Source: Bradyrhizobium lupini
Lineage (GTDB): Bacteria; Pseudomonadota; Alphaproteobacteria; Rhizobiales; Xanthobacteraceae
Reading direction: 5' to 3'
Length of the DNA stretch: 64,000 nt
Assembly (NCBI RefSeq): GCF_040939785.1
Contig: NZ_CP162553.1
Location: forward strand, 3,720,001-3,784,000
The notes beneath the pieces were generated by a model, which saw only the letters and a list, made by a program, of their open reading frames with translations, was not told the origin of the DNA and did not search any database. A program made the translations under genes and the position numbers. Below, one piece after another: positions 30,226-40,631 of this stretch (position 1 is the stretch's first letter; each line of letters opens with the position of its first letter).

Positions 30226-31110
30226 ATGGCCGACGAAGCGCGTTCGCGACTGGGCCGGGGTCTTGCGAGTCTGATCGGTGACGTCGGCGGCGAGGCTCAG
30301 CATGTCGATCGGCCGCGCGCGCAACGCAAGGTGCCGATCGAGTTCATCAAGCCCAATCCGCGCAACCCGCGCCGCACCTTTTCGGAGAGCGAGCTCAGGG
30401 AGCTCAGCGATTCGATCAGGCAGCATGGCGTGATCCAGCCGATCGTGGTGCGCCCGGTGAAGGGTGCGCAGGACCGCTTCGAGATCATCGCCGGCGAACG
30501 GCGCTGGCGCGCCTCGCAAATGGCCGGCCTGCACGAAGTGCCGATCGTCCCCGTCGACATCAGCGACAGCGATGCGCTGGAGTTCGCGATCGTCGAGAAC
30601 GTGCAGCGCGAAGACCTCAATCCGATGGAAGAGGCGCTCGGCTATCACGCGCTCGCCAACGAGTTCAAACGCAGCCAGGACGACATCGCCAAAGTCGTCG
30701 GCAAGAGCCGCAGCCACATCGCCAACATGATGCGGCTGACGAAGCTTCCCGCCGAGGTGCAAACCCTGATCACGAGCGGCGAGCTGACCGCAGGTCATGC
30801 CCGCGCGCTGATCGGCGTGCCTGATCCGCTCGCGGCCGCCAAGCGCATCGTCGAGGAGGGCCTCAACGTCCGCCAGGCCGAGGCGCTGGCGCATGAAGAG
30901 GGCGTGCCGGAGCGCAAGCCGCAGAAGGCGCGCTCGGGGGCGAAGGAAAAAGACCCTGACACGGTCGACCTCGAAAAGCGCGTCAGCGACGCGCTCGGGC
31001 TCAAGGTCACGGTGAGCCACCGAGACCCCGGCGGCTCGGTCCAGATCAACTACCGCAACCTCGATCAGCTCGACGAGGTGATGCGGCGGCTGGCGAAGGG
31101 CGCGCTGTAG
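30226..31110 (+). CDS. parB: Chromosome partitioning protein ParB
   Basis: CTP-dependent DNA clamp that loads at parS and spreads along the DNA, acting with ParA and recruiting SMC. I chose ATG 30226 (MADEARSRLGRGLASLIGD) with upstream AAGGGAG; 294 residues. The N-terminal LGRGLASLIGD is the ParA-stimulating motif. The CTP-binding ParB box GERRWRAS is at about 90-97, followed by ENVQREDLNPMEEA and a helix-turn-helix (SQDDIAKVVGKSRSHIANMMRL) for parS. The C-terminal dimerisation segment is present. Five parS-like sites lie 1.5-4 kb upstream. Confidence 0.96.
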   Translation: MADEARSRLGRGLASLIGDVGGEAQHVDRPRAQRKVPIEFIKPNPRNPRRTFSESELRELSDSIRQHGVIQPIVVRPVKGAQDRFEIIAGERRWRASQMAGLHEVPIVPVDISDSDALEFAIVENVQREDLNPMEEALGYHALANEFKRSQDDIAKVVGKSRSHIANMMRLTKLPAEVQTLITSGELTAGHARALIGVPDPLAAAKRIVEEGLNVRQAEALAHEEGVPERKPQKARSGAKEKDPDTVDLEKRVSDALGLKVTVSHRDPGGSVQINYRNLDQLDEVMRRLAKGAL

Positions 31111-31158
31111 CCGCTTGGTGTCGTCCTGGCGAAAGCCAGGACCTCATGCCGATCCACA

Positions 31159-31245
31159 CGTCATTGCGAGCGCAGCGAAGCCATCCAGAATCTTTCCGCG
31201 GAGAGATTCTGGATTGCTTCGTCGCAAGGGCTCCTCGCAATGACG
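31159..31245. repeat. Intergenic palindromic repeat, family A copy 1
   Basis: An 87-base imperfect inverted repeat with ends CGTCATTGCGAG and CTCGCAATGACG and an inner CCAGAATCT / AGATTCTGG pair. A second copy lies at 38239-38318. A short hairpin TCCTGGC-GAAA-GCCAGGA (31124-31141) precedes it. This looks like a non-mobile intergenic element common in Bradyrhizobium; it separates parB from holA. Confidence 0.8.
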
Positions 31246-31264
31246 AGGGGACAGTGCGGGAAGC

Positions 31265-32293
31265 TCAGCTCCGCCGCTTCGCGTTTGCGGCGATCGCCAT
31301 CAGCGTGCGCTGGGCGATGGCGGTGGCGAGGGTGGATTGCTTGCGGGTATCGAGCGCGGCGGTCGCGAGCTGCTCGATGATGACGGCGAGCCGCGCCACG
31401 CTGAAATTGCGCAATGCGGTTTCGACCGCGGGCTTCCGCGAAAAATGCAGGCGCGGATAGCCGCTGTCGAGCACCGCGGATGCGGGCGTGCCGTCGGCGA
31501 TTGCGAGCGCCGATTTGTGCAGCCACGCCGCCTGACGCTGCGCCGCGGAGATGATCACGCCGGGGTAGGTGCCGGCGATCATGGCTTTGGCAAACTCGTT
31601 CTCGACGATCTCGGGCCGGCCGGCGAAGGCGCCATCGACGATCGGATCGAGTTTCAGTTCCGACGCATCGGCGACGACAGCCATCACGTCATCCAGCGTG
31701 ATCTCGCCCTTGCCATGGGCATAGAGCGTGAGCTTGCGCAGCTCGTTGCGGGAGGCCTGGCGATCGCCGCCGAGGAACGACATCAGCGCCGCGCGGGCAT
31801 CTTGCGCGATGCGCAAATTGGCGATGCGGAGCTCGTCTTCCATCAGCTTGGCGAGATCGCGCTCGGTATCGGGATAGCAGGCGATCGCGACGGCCGTCTT
31901 GGCGCGTTCGCAGGCCTTGCGCAGTGGCGATTCCGGGCGCAGCTCGCCGGCCTCGATCACGATGCGGCAATCCCTGACGCCCATCTCCGCCAGCGTGTCG
32001 ATAGCACTGGCAAAGCTGCGCGAGCCGGCGCGCACGCGGATGGCGCGGCGGCCGCCGAACAGCGGCACCGTCATGGCCTCGTCGACGAGGCGCGACGGCT
32101 CGGCGGAGAGCTCGTCGCCATCGACCTTGACCAGCGAGAAGGGATCATTGGGATCGTCGACGGCCGAGGCGATCAGCGCATCCGCGCGTTCGCGGACCAG
32201 GCCGGCGTCGGGACCATAGAGCAGGATGATCGGACGGCCCGCATCGGGGCGGGCGAGAAAGGCGTCGATCTCTTTTCCGCGCAGCGCGACCAT
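31265..32293 (-). CDS. holA: DNA polymerase III delta subunit
   Basis: Opens the beta sliding clamp as part of the clamp-loader complex. 342 residues from ATG 32293. Typical of the HolA family: the N-terminal MVALRGKEIDAFLARPDAGRPIILLYGPDAGLVRERADAL, where the beta-interacting face lies, then DALTVEL-type helices and the C-terminal collar region ending AIAQRTLMAIAANAKRRS. No Walker motif is expected or seen. It is the last gene of the leuS-lptE-holA set on the minus strand, converging on parB. Confidence 0.85.
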   Translation of the reverse strand: MVALRGKEIDAFLARPDAGRPIILLYGPDAGLVRERADALIASAVDDPNDPFSLVKVDGDELSAEPSRLVDEAMTVPLFGGRRAIRVRAGSRSFASAIDTLAEMGVRDCRIVIEAGELRPESPLRKACERAKTAVAIACYPDTERDLAKLMEDELRIANLRIAQDARAALMSFLGGDRQASRNELRKLTLYAHGKGEITLDDVMAVVADASELKLDPIVDGAFAGRPEIVENEFAKAMIAGTYPGVIISAAQRQAAWLHKSALAIADGTPASAVLDSGYPRLHFSRKPAVETALRNFSVARLAVIIEQLATAALDTRKQSTLATAIAQRTLMAIAANAKRRS

Positions 32294-32340
32294 GTTGCCT
32301 GGGACTCGTCATTCCGGGCGAACCGGGGTGACGGGATGAA

Positions 32341-32892
32341 TTAAGTGCCCGCGGTGAAGAACGAGGCGAGTCGAGTCGTGATGTTCTCGGCGATCTCGTT
32401 GGCGGCACGATCCTCGGCATCACGTACCGCGCGGTTGCGGCTGAAACGCTGATAGGAGCCGGGCATGTCGTAGGACACGCGGGAGAACGTGGTGCCTGTC
32501 ATCACCGACTTGCCGCTGACGACCTCGATCAGATTGTACTGGGCGTCGAGACCGTAGTTTTCGCTGCTGGGCAGGCCGGTGTTGGGATCGACGATCAGCG
32601 ACGTCTTGCTGCTTGCGAAGCGGATCTCGAGGCGGTGGGTTGGCGGCATGCCAGTGGCGCTGCCATAGAGCTTGAAGGCCAGCGCGTTGCGGACCTCGAC
32701 GCCGACCCGGGCCTCGCGTGAGGCATTGGCTTTGGCGATCGGGGGTAGATCGACCCCCATCAGCTTCTCGCGCAGACCGGGGGTGCCGTCGGTGTGCTCG
32801 GCATACATCGGGTGGAAGCAGCCGGCCGTCATGGCCGCCAGTGCGGCGACCGCCAGCAAGCGGGCTGCGATGCGGATCCTAGCCGACAACAT
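32341..32892 (-). CDS. lptE: LPS-assembly lipoprotein LptE
   Basis: Outer-membrane lipoprotein that plugs LptD and helps insert lipopolysaccharide. 183 residues from ATG 32892; the start overlaps the leuS stop by 14 bases. The signal peptide ends in a lipobox-like AAMTAGC (Cys about residue 25), so the mature protein is lipid-modified. The mature part has the DUF3576/LptE-like segments [14 protein letters not shown] and [16 protein letters not shown]. The leuS-lptE-holA order is conserved across proteobacteria and supports the call. Confidence 0.9.
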   Translation of the reverse strand: MLSARIRIAARLLAVAALAAMTAGCFHPMYAEHTDGTPGLREKLMGVDLPPIAKANASREARVGVEVRNALAFKLYGSATGMPPTHRLEIRFASSKTSLIVDPNTGLPSSENYGLDAQYNLIEVVSGKSVMTGTTFSRVSYDMPGSYQRFSRNRAVRDAEDRAANEIAENITTRLASFFTAGT

Positions 32893-35503
32893 TCACGATC
32901 CTCTTGGGGACGATAATCACCTTGCGGACGGGTTTGCCATCCAAGGCCAGTTTTACCGCATCGAGGGCCAAAACGGCAGCCTCGATTTCCGGATTCTCGG
33001 CCGCTGTTGCAACTGTGACCTCGCCCCGCTTCTTACCGTTGACCTGGACCACCAGGGTCACACTGTCTTCAACCAGCAAATCGCGTTCGATTTGGGGCCA
33101 ATTGGCCTCGGAAACCAGCCCGCTATGGCCCAGAACCTGCCAACACTCCTCGGCCAAATGCGGCATCATCGGGGAGAACAGCTGGACCAGGATCTGGCTG
33201 GCCTCCCGGATCGCCCAGGCCAAATCTGGAGCCGGCTGGCCGGGACGTTGCAAGATCTCCGCAAACGCATTGGTGAATTCGCGGATATGGGCGAGGCAGA
33301 CGTTGAAGTGCAGTCGCTCGATTCCGGTGGTGACCTTGTCCAGCGCGCCATGGGCAGCCTTGCGCAAGGCGGTGGCGTCCGGGCCGAAGCTGGCCGGCCG
33401 GGCCGTCGGCGCGCCCTTGCCGGGTTCCACAGAATCGTTCACCAGCCGCCACAGCCGCTGCACGAAGCGCGAGGCGCCCTGGACGCGCTCGTCGCTCCAG
33501 ATCACGTCGCGCTCGGGCGGGGAGTCCGACAGCATGAACCAGCGGGCGACGTCGGCGCCATAGGTCTCGATGATGTCGTCGGGATCGACCGTGTTCTTCT
33601 TCGACTTCGACATCTTCTCGATCGGGCCGATCTGGATGTCTTCGCCTGACGTTAGCAGCGTGGCGCGGCGGCCGTTGGCGCCGGTCTCGACCTTCACCTC
33701 GACCGGCTGGACGTAGGTGCCGTCGGCCTTCTGGTAGGTCTCGTGCACTACCATGCCCTGCGTGAACATGCCCGCGAACGGCTCGTCCAGGGCGATGTGC
33801 CCGGTCGCCTTCATCGCGCGGGTGAAGAAGCGGCTGTAGAGCAGATGCAGGATCGCGTGCTCGACGCCGCCGATATACTGGTCGACGGGCAGCATGCGGT
33901 TGGCGACCGCGGGCGTCGTCGGCGCGTTCTCGTTCCAGGGATCGGTGAAGCGCGCAAAGTACCAGGACGAATCGACGAAGGTGTCCATGGTGTCGGTTTC
34001 ACGCTGCGCCTTGCCGCCGCATTTGGGGCAGCTGACGTGCTTCCAGGTCGGGTGATGGTCGAGCGCGTTGCCCGGCTTGTCGAAGGTCGCATCATCCGGC
34101 AGCTTCACCGGCAGGTCTGGGTCAGGCACCGGCACCACATCGCATTTGGGGCAATGGATGACGGGGATCGGGCAGCCCCAATAGCGCTGGCGCGAAATGC
34201 CCCAGTCGCGCAGGCGGAAATTGACCTGGCGCTCGCCGACCGGCGCGTTGCCGCGCAGCTCGGTCTCGAGACGCTTCGCCACCTCGTCCTTGGCCTGATC
34301 GATGGTCATGCCGTCAAGGAAACGCGAATTGATCATGCGGCCGTCACCGTCATAGGCGGTATCGGTGATGACGAATGATTTCGGATCCTGGCCCTCGGGG
34401 CACACCACCGGCGTGTTGCCGAGAGCGTACTTGTTGACGAAGTCGAGGTCGCGCTGGTCGTGTGCGGGACAGCCGAAAATGGCGCCGGTGCCGTATTCCA
34501 TCAGCACGAAGTTGGCGACATAGACCGGCAGCTTCCAGCTCGGATCGAACGGGTGGACCGCGCGGATGCCGGTATCGAATCCCTGCTTCTCGGCGGTGTC
34601 GATGATCTCCTGCGCCGTGCCCATCCGCTTGATCTCGCCGATGAACCCGGCAAGCTTCGGATTCTTAGCCGCGGCTGCCTGCGCCAGCGGATGATCGGCC
34701 GAGATCGCCATGAACTTCGCGCCGAACAGCGTGTCGGGGCGTGTCGTAAAAATCTTCAGCTCGCTCTCGCCGGCCGGCGTCGTCGCCGCGTCGAGCGCGA
34801 AGCGGATCAGCAGGCCCTCGGACCGGCCGATCCAGTTGCGCTGCATCAGCCGCACCTTGTCGGGCCAGCGGTCCAGCGTATCCAGTGCAGACAGCAGCTC
34901 CTGCGAGTACTTCGTGATCTTGAAGACCCACTGGTTCATTTCCCGTTGCTCGACAACGGCACCCGAACGCCAGCCCTTCCCGTCGATCACCTGCTCGTTG
35001 GCGAGCACGGTCATGTCGACGGGGTCCCAGTTCACCTTGCGCTTCTCGCGCTCGGCGAGGCCTTCGCGCAGGAAGTCCAGAAACATCTTCTGCTGGTGCT
35101 TGTAATAGGAGGGATCGCAGGTCGCGATCTCGCGGCTCCAGTCCAGCGACAGTCCGATCGAACGGAGCTGCTTCTTCATCGCGGCGATGTTGGCGTAGGT
35201 CCAGGCCTTCGGTGCGACCTTGCGCTCGATCGCGGCGTTCTCGGCCGGCAGGCCGAAAGCGTCCCAGCCCATCGGGTGCAGCACGTTGAAACCCTTGGCT
35301 CGCATGAAGCGGGCCAGTACGTCGCCAAGCGTGTAATTGCGGACATGGCCGATATGGATGCGCCCCGACGGGTAGGGGAACATCTCAAGCACATAGTATT
35401 TCGGCCGCGGATCGTCGTTTTTGGAGACGAAGATCGCCTGTTGGTCCCAGGCGGCTTGCCAGCGCGGTTCGGCGTCGCGGGCGTTGTAGCGTTCGGAGGT
35501 CAT
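32879..35503 (-). CDS. leuS: Leucyl-tRNA synthetase
   Basis: Charges tRNA-Leu and edits misactivated amino acids. 874 residues from ATG 35503, normal length. The class I signatures are present: HIGH at about 50-53 ([15 protein letters not shown]) and KMSKS at about 627-631 ([14 protein letters not shown]). The zinc-binding segment [18 protein letters not shown] and the CP1 editing domain ([18 protein letters not shown]) are intact. It overlaps lptE by 14 bases and is the first gene of the operon; the promoter should be in the 197-base gap before the GGDEF gene. Confidence 0.98.
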   Translation of the reverse strand: MTSERYNARDAEPRWQAAWDQQAIFVSKNDDPRPKYYVLEMFPYPSGRIHIGHVRNYTLGDVLARFMRAKGFNVLHPMGWDAFGLPAENAAIERKVAPKAWTYANIAAMKKQLRSIGLSLDWSREIATCDPSYYKHQQKMFLDFLREGLAEREKRKVNWDPVDMTVLANEQVIDGKGWRSGAVVEQREMNQWVFKITKYSQELLSALDTLDRWPDKVRLMQRNWIGRSEGLLIRFALDAATTPAGESELKIFTTRPDTLFGAKFMAISADHPLAQAAAAKNPKLAGFIGEIKRMGTAQEIIDTAEKQGFDTGIRAVHPFDPSWKLPVYVANFVLMEYGTGAIFGCPAHDQRDLDFVNKYALGNTPVVCPEGQDPKSFVITDTAYDGDGRMINSRFLDGMTIDQAKDEVAKRLETELRGNAPVGERQVNFRLRDWGISRQRYWGCPIPVIHCPKCDVVPVPDPDLPVKLPDDATFDKPGNALDHHPTWKHVSCPKCGGKAQRETDTMDTFVDSSWYFARFTDPWNENAPTTPAVANRMLPVDQYIGGVEHAILHLLYSRFFTRAMKATGHIALDEPFAGMFTQGMVVHETYQKADGTYVQPVEVKVETGANGRRATLLTSGEDIQIGPIEKMSKSKKNTVDPDDIIETYGADVARWFMLSDSPPERDVIWSDERVQGASRFVQRLWRLVNDSVEPGKGAPTARPASFGPDATALRKAAHGALDKVTTGIERLHFNVCLAHIREFTNAFAEILQRPGQPAPDLAWAIREASQILVQLFSPMMPHLAEECWQVLGHSGLVSEANWPQIERDLLVEDSVTLVVQVNGKKRGEVTVATAAENPEIEAAVLALDAVKLALDGKPVRKVIIVPKRIVNVVG

Positions 35504-35700
35504 GGAATCGTTGGGTTTTCGTGGATCTGGCCGTCTAAAGACGGCGGACTAGGCCATAGAAGTCCTCGGGGGGTCAATGGGTTGCCGCTGGCGGCGCGGC
35601 GCCGCAAGGCTGCTCCGCAAAAATACGGAGAGTCCTGTTCGGCTCGCCGGGCCTGGTCACCGAGAGCGAGGTCGATCGCGTCCGGGCTGCGGGTTAGCCC

Positions 35701-37398
35701 TCAGCCCGCCATCATCATTTCCGCCGCGCCGTTGTCGATCACCGTGATGCCATGCTCGACGACGTTGTTGCGACCGCGGTGCTTGGCGGCGTAGAGCGCG
35801 GCGTCGGCGGCTTCGATCAAATCGCCCGGACGCAAGCTCTCGTTGGGCTTGGTCGCGGCAACGCCGATCGAGACGGTGACGATCATGTGGTCGGAGGTGA
35901 TGTGCGGCAGGCCCAGCTTCAGCACGGCCGCACGCGCCTGTTCGCCAATTTCGACGGCGCGCGCCACGTCGGTGTTCGGCAGCAACAGGCAGAATTCCTC
36001 GCCGCCGTAGCGGGCCGCGAAGCCCATCGTGTCGGCGGCGATGCCGGACAGCGATTCGCCGAGCCTGGTCAGGCAAGAATCGCCTTCGAGATGGCCGTAG
36101 GTGTCGTTGAACAGCTTGAAATGGTCGACGTCGATCATCAACAGCGCTAGGTCGCTGCCATATTGCTGCGCGCGCATCCATTCGAAATCGAGGCGGCTCT
36201 GGAAGCCGCGGCGGTTGGCAAGCCCCGACAACATGTCGATCGAGGCCATCACCGTGAGTCGGTCATTGCTCGCCATCAGCTCGCGTTCGCGCTGGCTGAG
36301 CTGTGCGGCCATCGCGTTGAACGCGCGGGCGAGCGGCACGAACTCGGCCGGCAGGCGATTGCGCGCGGCACGCGCCGACAGATCGCCCTCGCCCAGACGC
36401 TTGGCCATGTCGGCGAGCATCCTGATCGGCTTGATCACCAGTTTCTCGGCTGCGATCAGCGCGCCGAGCAGCACGAATACGACGACGAAACCGAGCTGGA
36501 GATAGGCGGTGCGGATGTCGCGGCTCACGGCCGCGGACACCTTGTCCTCGTCGATGCTGGCGATCAGGCGGGCATTGGTTCCGGCGATGCGGATATAGCT
36601 GACCGCGCGGCGGGAGCCGTCGGCAGCGAGGAAAGAGAGTGAACCTTCGTCCTGGTCAGACCTCAGCGCCTTGTCGGCGATCGCCGACATCAGCGGCATG
36701 TTGTCGAGCGGACGTCCGATCGCACTATGCTGGTCGGCCGGTGCCGCCAGCACGGTACCGGTGCTGTCGACCAGCACGGCCGTGATGCCGGCGCGACCCC
36801 CCAGATTGCTCATGACCTTCGACATCCAGTCGAGGTTGACGGTGGCGAGCACGACGGCATCCGCTACGCCGCTGAAGGCGGACACCGGGTAAACCGCCAT
36901 GACGGTCGGTGTCAGCACCGGGCGCGACAGGATGAAGTCGCTCAGGACGAAGCGGCCGGTTTCCTGCGCCTGCTGGAAATACGGCCGGTCACTGAGGTCC
37001 AGGCCGACATACATGTTGTTGGTGGCGCACTGGATGCGCCCGTCCTGGCCGGCGATCAGAAGCGTGCGGATCCAGGGAAGGTTCGACGGCAGGCTCGCGC
37101 GCAGCACGTCACAGCTCTTGCTGATGCCGCCGGCGGAGGCGCGGATGAAAGCTTCCGATTTCAGGATGGTCTCGACCGACGAGATCACCTCGCGCTGCGC
37201 ATCGGCGCTGTGTCTTGCAACGGTGGTGAATTCGGCTGTGGCCTGTGCGATCTGCCGTGTGCGCGTGTCTTCCAGCGATCGGATGCGTTCGAACATCAAA
37301 GGCGTCACCAGAATCACCGCGAGCAACGCAAGCCGCGCCCGGATTCCGAGAACCTGCTTGAGTTTCGCTCGTTTGCGGTTGAAACTGACGTTTGACAT
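35701..37398 (-). CDS. Membrane diguanylate cyclase with Cache-type sensor, 565 aa
   Basis: Makes c-di-GMP from two GTP. Order of parts: membrane segment (about 18-38), a large periplasmic dCache-like sensor (about 45-285), a second membrane segment (about 288-310), HAMP (about 312-365) and a C-terminal GGDEF domain with GGEEF at 465-469. The Asp/Asn and metal positions LMIDVDHFKLFNDTYGH are present, so it should be active. There is no RxxD inhibitory site five residues before the motif, so product inhibition is not expected. It is divergent from the YggS gene. Ligand unknown. Confidence 0.9.
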   Translation of the reverse strand: MSNVSFNRKRAKLKQVLGIRARLALLAVILVTPLMFERIRSLEDTRTRQIAQATAEFTTVARHSADAQREVISSVETILKSEAFIRASAGGISKSCDVLRASLPSNLPWIRTLLIAGQDGRIQCATNNMYVGLDLSDRPYFQQAQETGRFVLSDFILSRPVLTPTVMAVYPVSAFSGVADAVVLATVNLDWMSKVMSNLGGRAGITAVLVDSTGTVLAAPADQHSAIGRPLDNMPLMSAIADKALRSDQDEGSLSFLAADGSRRAVSYIRIAGTNARLIASIDEDKVSAAVSRDIRTAYLQLGFVVVFVLLGALIAAEKLVIKPIRMLADMAKRLGEGDLSARAARNRLPAEFVPLARAFNAMAAQLSQRERELMASNDRLTVMASIDMLSGLANRRGFQSRLDFEWMRAQQYGSDLALLMIDVDHFKLFNDTYGHLEGDSCLTRLGESLSGIAADTMGFAARYGGEEFCLLLPNTDVARAVEIGEQARAAVLKLGLPHITSDHMIVTVSIGVAATKPNESLRPGDLIEAADAALYAAKHRGRNNVVEHGITVIDNGAAEMMMAG

Positions 37399-37506
37399 CT
37401 TCGCTGCCCACCCCGCGGCTAAGGTAAAGCGAGGGGTTCAAAAACTCTTTCTTGAACTCGGTAAAATTAGAACTAGCTCCGCAACAACCAGCTCCGATGC
37501 GACATC

Positions 37507-38196
37507 ATGACTGAAGCCAACGCCGCGCCGCTAACCGGCCATTCACCAAACGCGCTCGCCGCGGTCGAAGCCGAAATCGCGCGCGCCTGCAAGGATGCGC
37601 GGCGCGAGCGTGCCTCCGTGACGCTGATCGCGGTGTCGAAAACTTTCGCCGCGGATGCAATTACCCCGGTCATCGACGCCGGGCAGCGCGTATTCGGGGA
37701 GAATCGCGTGCAGGAGGCCAAAGGCAAGTGGCCCGCGTTAACTTCTGTTTACCCCGATATCGCGCTGCATCTGATCGGCCCGCTGCAATCCAACAAGGCG
37801 AAAGAGGCAGTCGCGCTGTTCGATGCCATCCATTCGGTCGATCGCCCGAGCATTTGCCAGGCGTTAGCCAAGGAAATCGAATCCCAGAACAAGCACCCGG
37901 AATTGTTCGTGCAGATCAATATCGGTGAGGAGCCGCAGAAGGCGGGCATCGCGCCCGGCGAGGCCGATGCTTTCATCGCGAGCTGCCGCGACACCTACGG
38001 GCTGACGATCTCGGGGTTGATGTGCATCCCGCCGGTAGACGAGCCGCCGGCGGCGCATTTCGCGCTGACCGCCAAGGTCGCCGCGCGCAATGGATTGAAG
38101 AAGCTCTCGATGGGCATGAGCGCGGATTATGCGACCGCGATCATGCTCGGCGCCACCCATGTGCGCGTGGGCAGTGCGATCTTCGGGCGCCGGTGA
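37507..38196 (+). CDS. YggS-family pyridoxal phosphate homeostasis protein
   Basis: PLP-binding barrel protein (PROSC/PLPHP family) that keeps free PLP and amino-acid pools in balance. 229 residues from ATG 37507. The PLP-binding Lys lies in LIAVSKTFAADAI (Lys near 45), followed by FGENRVQEAKGKW, HLIGPLQSNKAK and the phosphate-binding loop LSMGMSADYATAIMLGATHVRVGSAIFG. Divergent from the diguanylate cyclase gene with 108 bases between them. No catalytic activity is expected. Confidence 0.95.
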   Translation: MTEANAAPLTGHSPNALAAVEAEIARACKDARRERASVTLIAVSKTFAADAITPVIDAGQRVFGENRVQEAKGKWPALTSVYPDIALHLIGPLQSNKAKEAVALFDAIHSVDRPSICQALAKEIESQNKHPELFVQINIGEEPQKAGIAPGEADAFIASCRDTYGLTISGLMCIPPVDEPPAAHFALTAKVAARNGLKKLSMGMSADYATAIMLGATHVRVGSAIFGRR

Positions 38197-38238
38197 GAGC
38201 CGTTAGCGACGGCAGAGCGCCATACGAACTCTCGATTT

Positions 38239-38318
38239 CGTCATTGCGAGCGGAGCGAAGCAATCCAGAGTCCCTCTGCAGAAAGATTCTGGATTGCTTC
38301 GCTGCGCTCGCAATGACG
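38239..38318. repeat. Intergenic palindromic repeat, family A copy 2
   Basis: An 80-base imperfect inverted repeat with the same ends as the copy at 31159 (CGTCATTGCGAG / CTCGCAATGACG) and the same inner GATTCTGGATTGCTTCG. It lies between two convergent genes and could act as a bidirectional terminator. Confidence 0.8.
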
Positions 38319-38334
38319 GTGGTGTATGTGGGGC

Positions 38335-39108
38335 CTATTCAAACCCCACCGCCACCTTCCCCAGCGCGCCAAAGTCCGCGACAAACCGATCACCCGCCTG
38401 GATCGGAAGCGGCGGATGGCACGTGCCCGTGGTCACTACCTCCCCTGCCCGCAAGGTGATGCCGAGGCCACGCAGCTCGTTGGCCAGCCAGGCCAGGGCA
38501 ATGCGGGGATCGCCGAGCACGTTCTTGCCGTGGCCGAGATAGCGCTGGCCGCGCAGCGTGATCTGCGGCCGCTCTTCGACGAGGTCCATGGCACGCCAGT
38601 TCGCATTCGTCGCTGCGCCCAGCACGAACAGATGCGCACAGGCGTTGTCGGCGATGAGCTGCGCCTCGCCGGCGCTGGCGAAATCGGCAAAGCGCGAATC
38701 GGGAATCTCGATCGCGGGATGCAAGCTGTCCACGGCGGCGAGCACCTCGTCGACAGTATATGGCGCCGCGCGCGGCGGCAGATCGCGCCGCATGCCGAAA
38801 GCGAACTCGGGTTCGCCGACGCGCATCGCGTTGCCCTTCATCGAGGCGGTGCCGCCATCGGCGATCACGGTGTCGCTCATGATCCGACCGGCCAACGGTC
38901 CCGCGACATCGATGTGCTTCTGTCCGGACTCGCTCGTTGCCGCGATCTTCCAGCCGAACAAAGTCCCGCTGAGCGCAGCCTGCACGGCGTAAGCCTCGGT
39001 GCGGTTCTGAGGCCGCAACTCTGGCTCCAGCGCGTCAAGCTTGGTGCCGTCGCGCCAATGTTTGACCAGGACCTGCGAAGCGGCGGCGATCTGATCCTTG
39101 TCGAGCAT
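38335..39108 (-). CDS. 2-keto-4-pentenoate hydratase / fumarylacetoacetate-hydrolase family protein
   Basis: A 257-residue member of the MhpD/HpcG-like hydratase group, which hydrates 2-hydroxypentadienoate-type products of aromatic ring-cleavage pathways. The N-terminus LDKDQIAAASQVLVKHWRDG is followed by the substrate/metal segment GWKIAATSESGQKHIDVAGPLAGRI and GEPEFAFGMRRDLP, where the metal-binding acidic residues lie. The C-terminal TTGTCHPPLPIQAGDRFVADFGALG is typical. No other meta-cleavage genes are nearby, so the substrate is open. It starts seven bases after the L,D-transpeptidase stop region on the same strand. Confidence 0.82.
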   Translation of the reverse strand: MLDKDQIAAASQVLVKHWRDGTKLDALEPELRPQNRTEAYAVQAALSGTLFGWKIAATSESGQKHIDVAGPLAGRIMSDTVIADGGTASMKGNAMRVGEPEFAFGMRRDLPPRAAPYTVDEVLAAVDSLHPAIEIPDSRFADFASAGEAQLIADNACAHLFVLGAATNANWRAMDLVEERPQITLRGQRYLGHGKNVLGDPRIALAWLANELRGLGITLRAGEVVTTGTCHPPLPIQAGDRFVADFGALGKVAVGFE

Positions 39109-39114
39109 GTGTCC

Positions 39115-39708
39115 TCATCCGATGATGATTTTTGTTTTTGGTCCAAGCCGCCGCAGCAATTGTCGCATCGCCGCTTCGGTCATCGAGACGCAGCCTGCGG
39201 TGGGGCCGAAATTGTCGCGGGCCAGATGCAAGAACACCGCGCTGCCCCGGCCGGCGATCCGCGGCCTCGTATTGTGGTCGATTTCGATGATGAAGTCATA
39301 GAGATGGTCGGCCCGCTTGAGCCGGTCGCCGCCCTGCCCCTCGCCGAGGCGGATTCCCTGATTGTAATGACCGTCCTTGGGATCCTCGCACCAGGCGTCC
39401 TCGCCGGTGATGATCCGGGCCGGCAGGAAGGTCTGCGGGCGGCTGTGCCGGTCGCCCCGCCACCACAATCGCCTCGGACGGAAGCTGCCCCGCGGGGTGC
39501 CGCCATCGCCCTCGCGCTTGTTCGCCAGAATGCCGCCGCGTCCGAGCGCCACCGGAATCGTCAGCGCTCCGGCGGTCAGCCAGCCCCGGCGCGGCTTCCC
39601 GGCGGCAGGCTTAACGCGGATCACCGAGAGCGGCCCGGCGCTCCGGTTCATGGTGTAACTAGCTGAAGCAGCTTTATTTTTCATGTGAACGTGCGATGTC
39701 GAATTCAT
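39115..39708 (-). CDS. L,D-transpeptidase family protein
   Basis: YkuD-type catalytic domain that cross-links peptidoglycan or attaches proteins to it. The catalytic motif is HLARDNFGPTAGCVSM, with His near 161 and Cys near 173, fitting the family HxxxxxxxxxxxCh(S/T)M pattern. Upstream in-frame starts at 39708, 39684 or 39651 are possible; the last (MNRSAGPLSVIRVKPAAG) matches usual family starts best. No classical signal peptide is clear, which is common for this short subgroup in Bradyrhizobium. Another possibility is a non-canonical secreted form. Confidence 0.82.
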   Translation of the reverse strand: MNSTSHVHMKNKAASASYTMNRSAGPLSVIRVKPAAGKPRRGWLTAGALTIPVALGRGGILANKREGDGGTPRGSFRPRRLWWRGDRHSRPQTFLPARIITGEDAWCEDPKDGHYNQGIRLGEGQGGDRLKRADHLYDFIIEIDHNTRPRIAGRGSAVFLHLARDNFGPTAGCVSMTEAAMRQLLRRLGPKTKIIIG

Positions 39709-39886
39709 TACAGGACATTCATCAAAACGGCCTGCTATTCTAGGTTAGAGTGGTTCTGGCTTGTGAATCGGTAACAGCCCACTACTTCAAGACGAACAAC
39801 AATAATAACGGCGACCCCTAAACTTCCCTCTCGGCTGGGTGCAGCATGGATGCGCGCCGCGCCGGACCCCAAAAGGATGACCCCCT

Positions 39887-40573
39887 ATGGCCAATGCCCG
39901 CAAGATCCTGATCGTGGATGACGATACCGATCTGCGCGATACGTTGGTGGAGCAATTGTCGCTGCACGAAGAATTTGAAGCCTCCGCGGTCGATACCGGC
40001 GCCAAGGGCGCGAGCGCCGCGAAGGCCAATGCCCCCGATCTCGTCCTGATGGATGTTGGCCTGCCCGACACCGATGGCCGCGAAGTGGTCCGTTCCTTAC
40101 GCAAGGGCGGGTTCAAGGCTCCGATCATCATGCTCACCGGGCATGACACCGACTCCGACACGATTTTGGGGCTGGAATCCGGCGCCAACGACTATGTCGC
40201 AAAACCCTTCCGCTTCGCCGTACTGCTGGCGCGCATCCGCGCCCAGCTCCGGCAGCACGAAGCCAGCGAGGACGCAGTGTTCTCGGTCGGCCCCTACTCT
40301 TTCCGGCCCGGCTCCAAGATGCTGACCGCCGCCAATGCGCGCAAGGTCCGGCTGACGGAGAAGGAAACCGCCATCCTCCGCTTCCTCTACCGGGCCGGCC
40401 AGATGCCGGTCTCGCGCGAGACCCTGCTCCAGGAGGTCTGGGGCTACAATTCCGGCGTCACCACCCACACGCTGGAAACCCACATTTACCGGCTTCGCCA
40501 GAAGATCGAGAAGGACGCCGCGAACCCGGAAATCCTGGTCACGGAAGCCGGTGGCTACAAGCTGGTGCCGTGA
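39887..40573 (+). CDS. OmpR/PhoB-family response regulator, 228 aa
   Basis: A receiver domain (about residues 6-118: ILIVDDDTDLRDTL, phospho-acceptor Asp56 in LVLMDVGLP, Lys in VAKPFRF) followed by a winged-helix DNA-binding domain ending ...HIYRLRQKIEKDAANPEILVTEAGGYKLVP. It could be the CenR-like cell-envelope regulator of alphaproteobacteria, judging by length and the ETHIYRLRQKIE segment, but I cannot confirm this. No histidine kinase gene lies beside it. A cyclic-nucleotide-binding protein gene follows 58 bases downstream. Confidence 0.9.
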   Translation: MANARKILIVDDDTDLRDTLVEQLSLHEEFEASAVDTGAKGASAAKANAPDLVLMDVGLPDTDGREVVRSLRKGGFKAPIIMLTGHDTDSDTILGLESGANDYVAKPFRFAVLLARIRAQLRQHEASEDAVFSVGPYSFRPGSKMLTAANARKVRLTEKETAILRFLYRAGQMPVSRETLLQEVWGYNSGVTTHTLETHIYRLRQKIEKDAANPEILVTEAGGYKLVP

Positions 40574-40631
40574 TACGCTTCAGGGGCGTGCGAATCGTTT
40601 TAGATTGCGTGCCCTTGAGCCCCGGACCTGA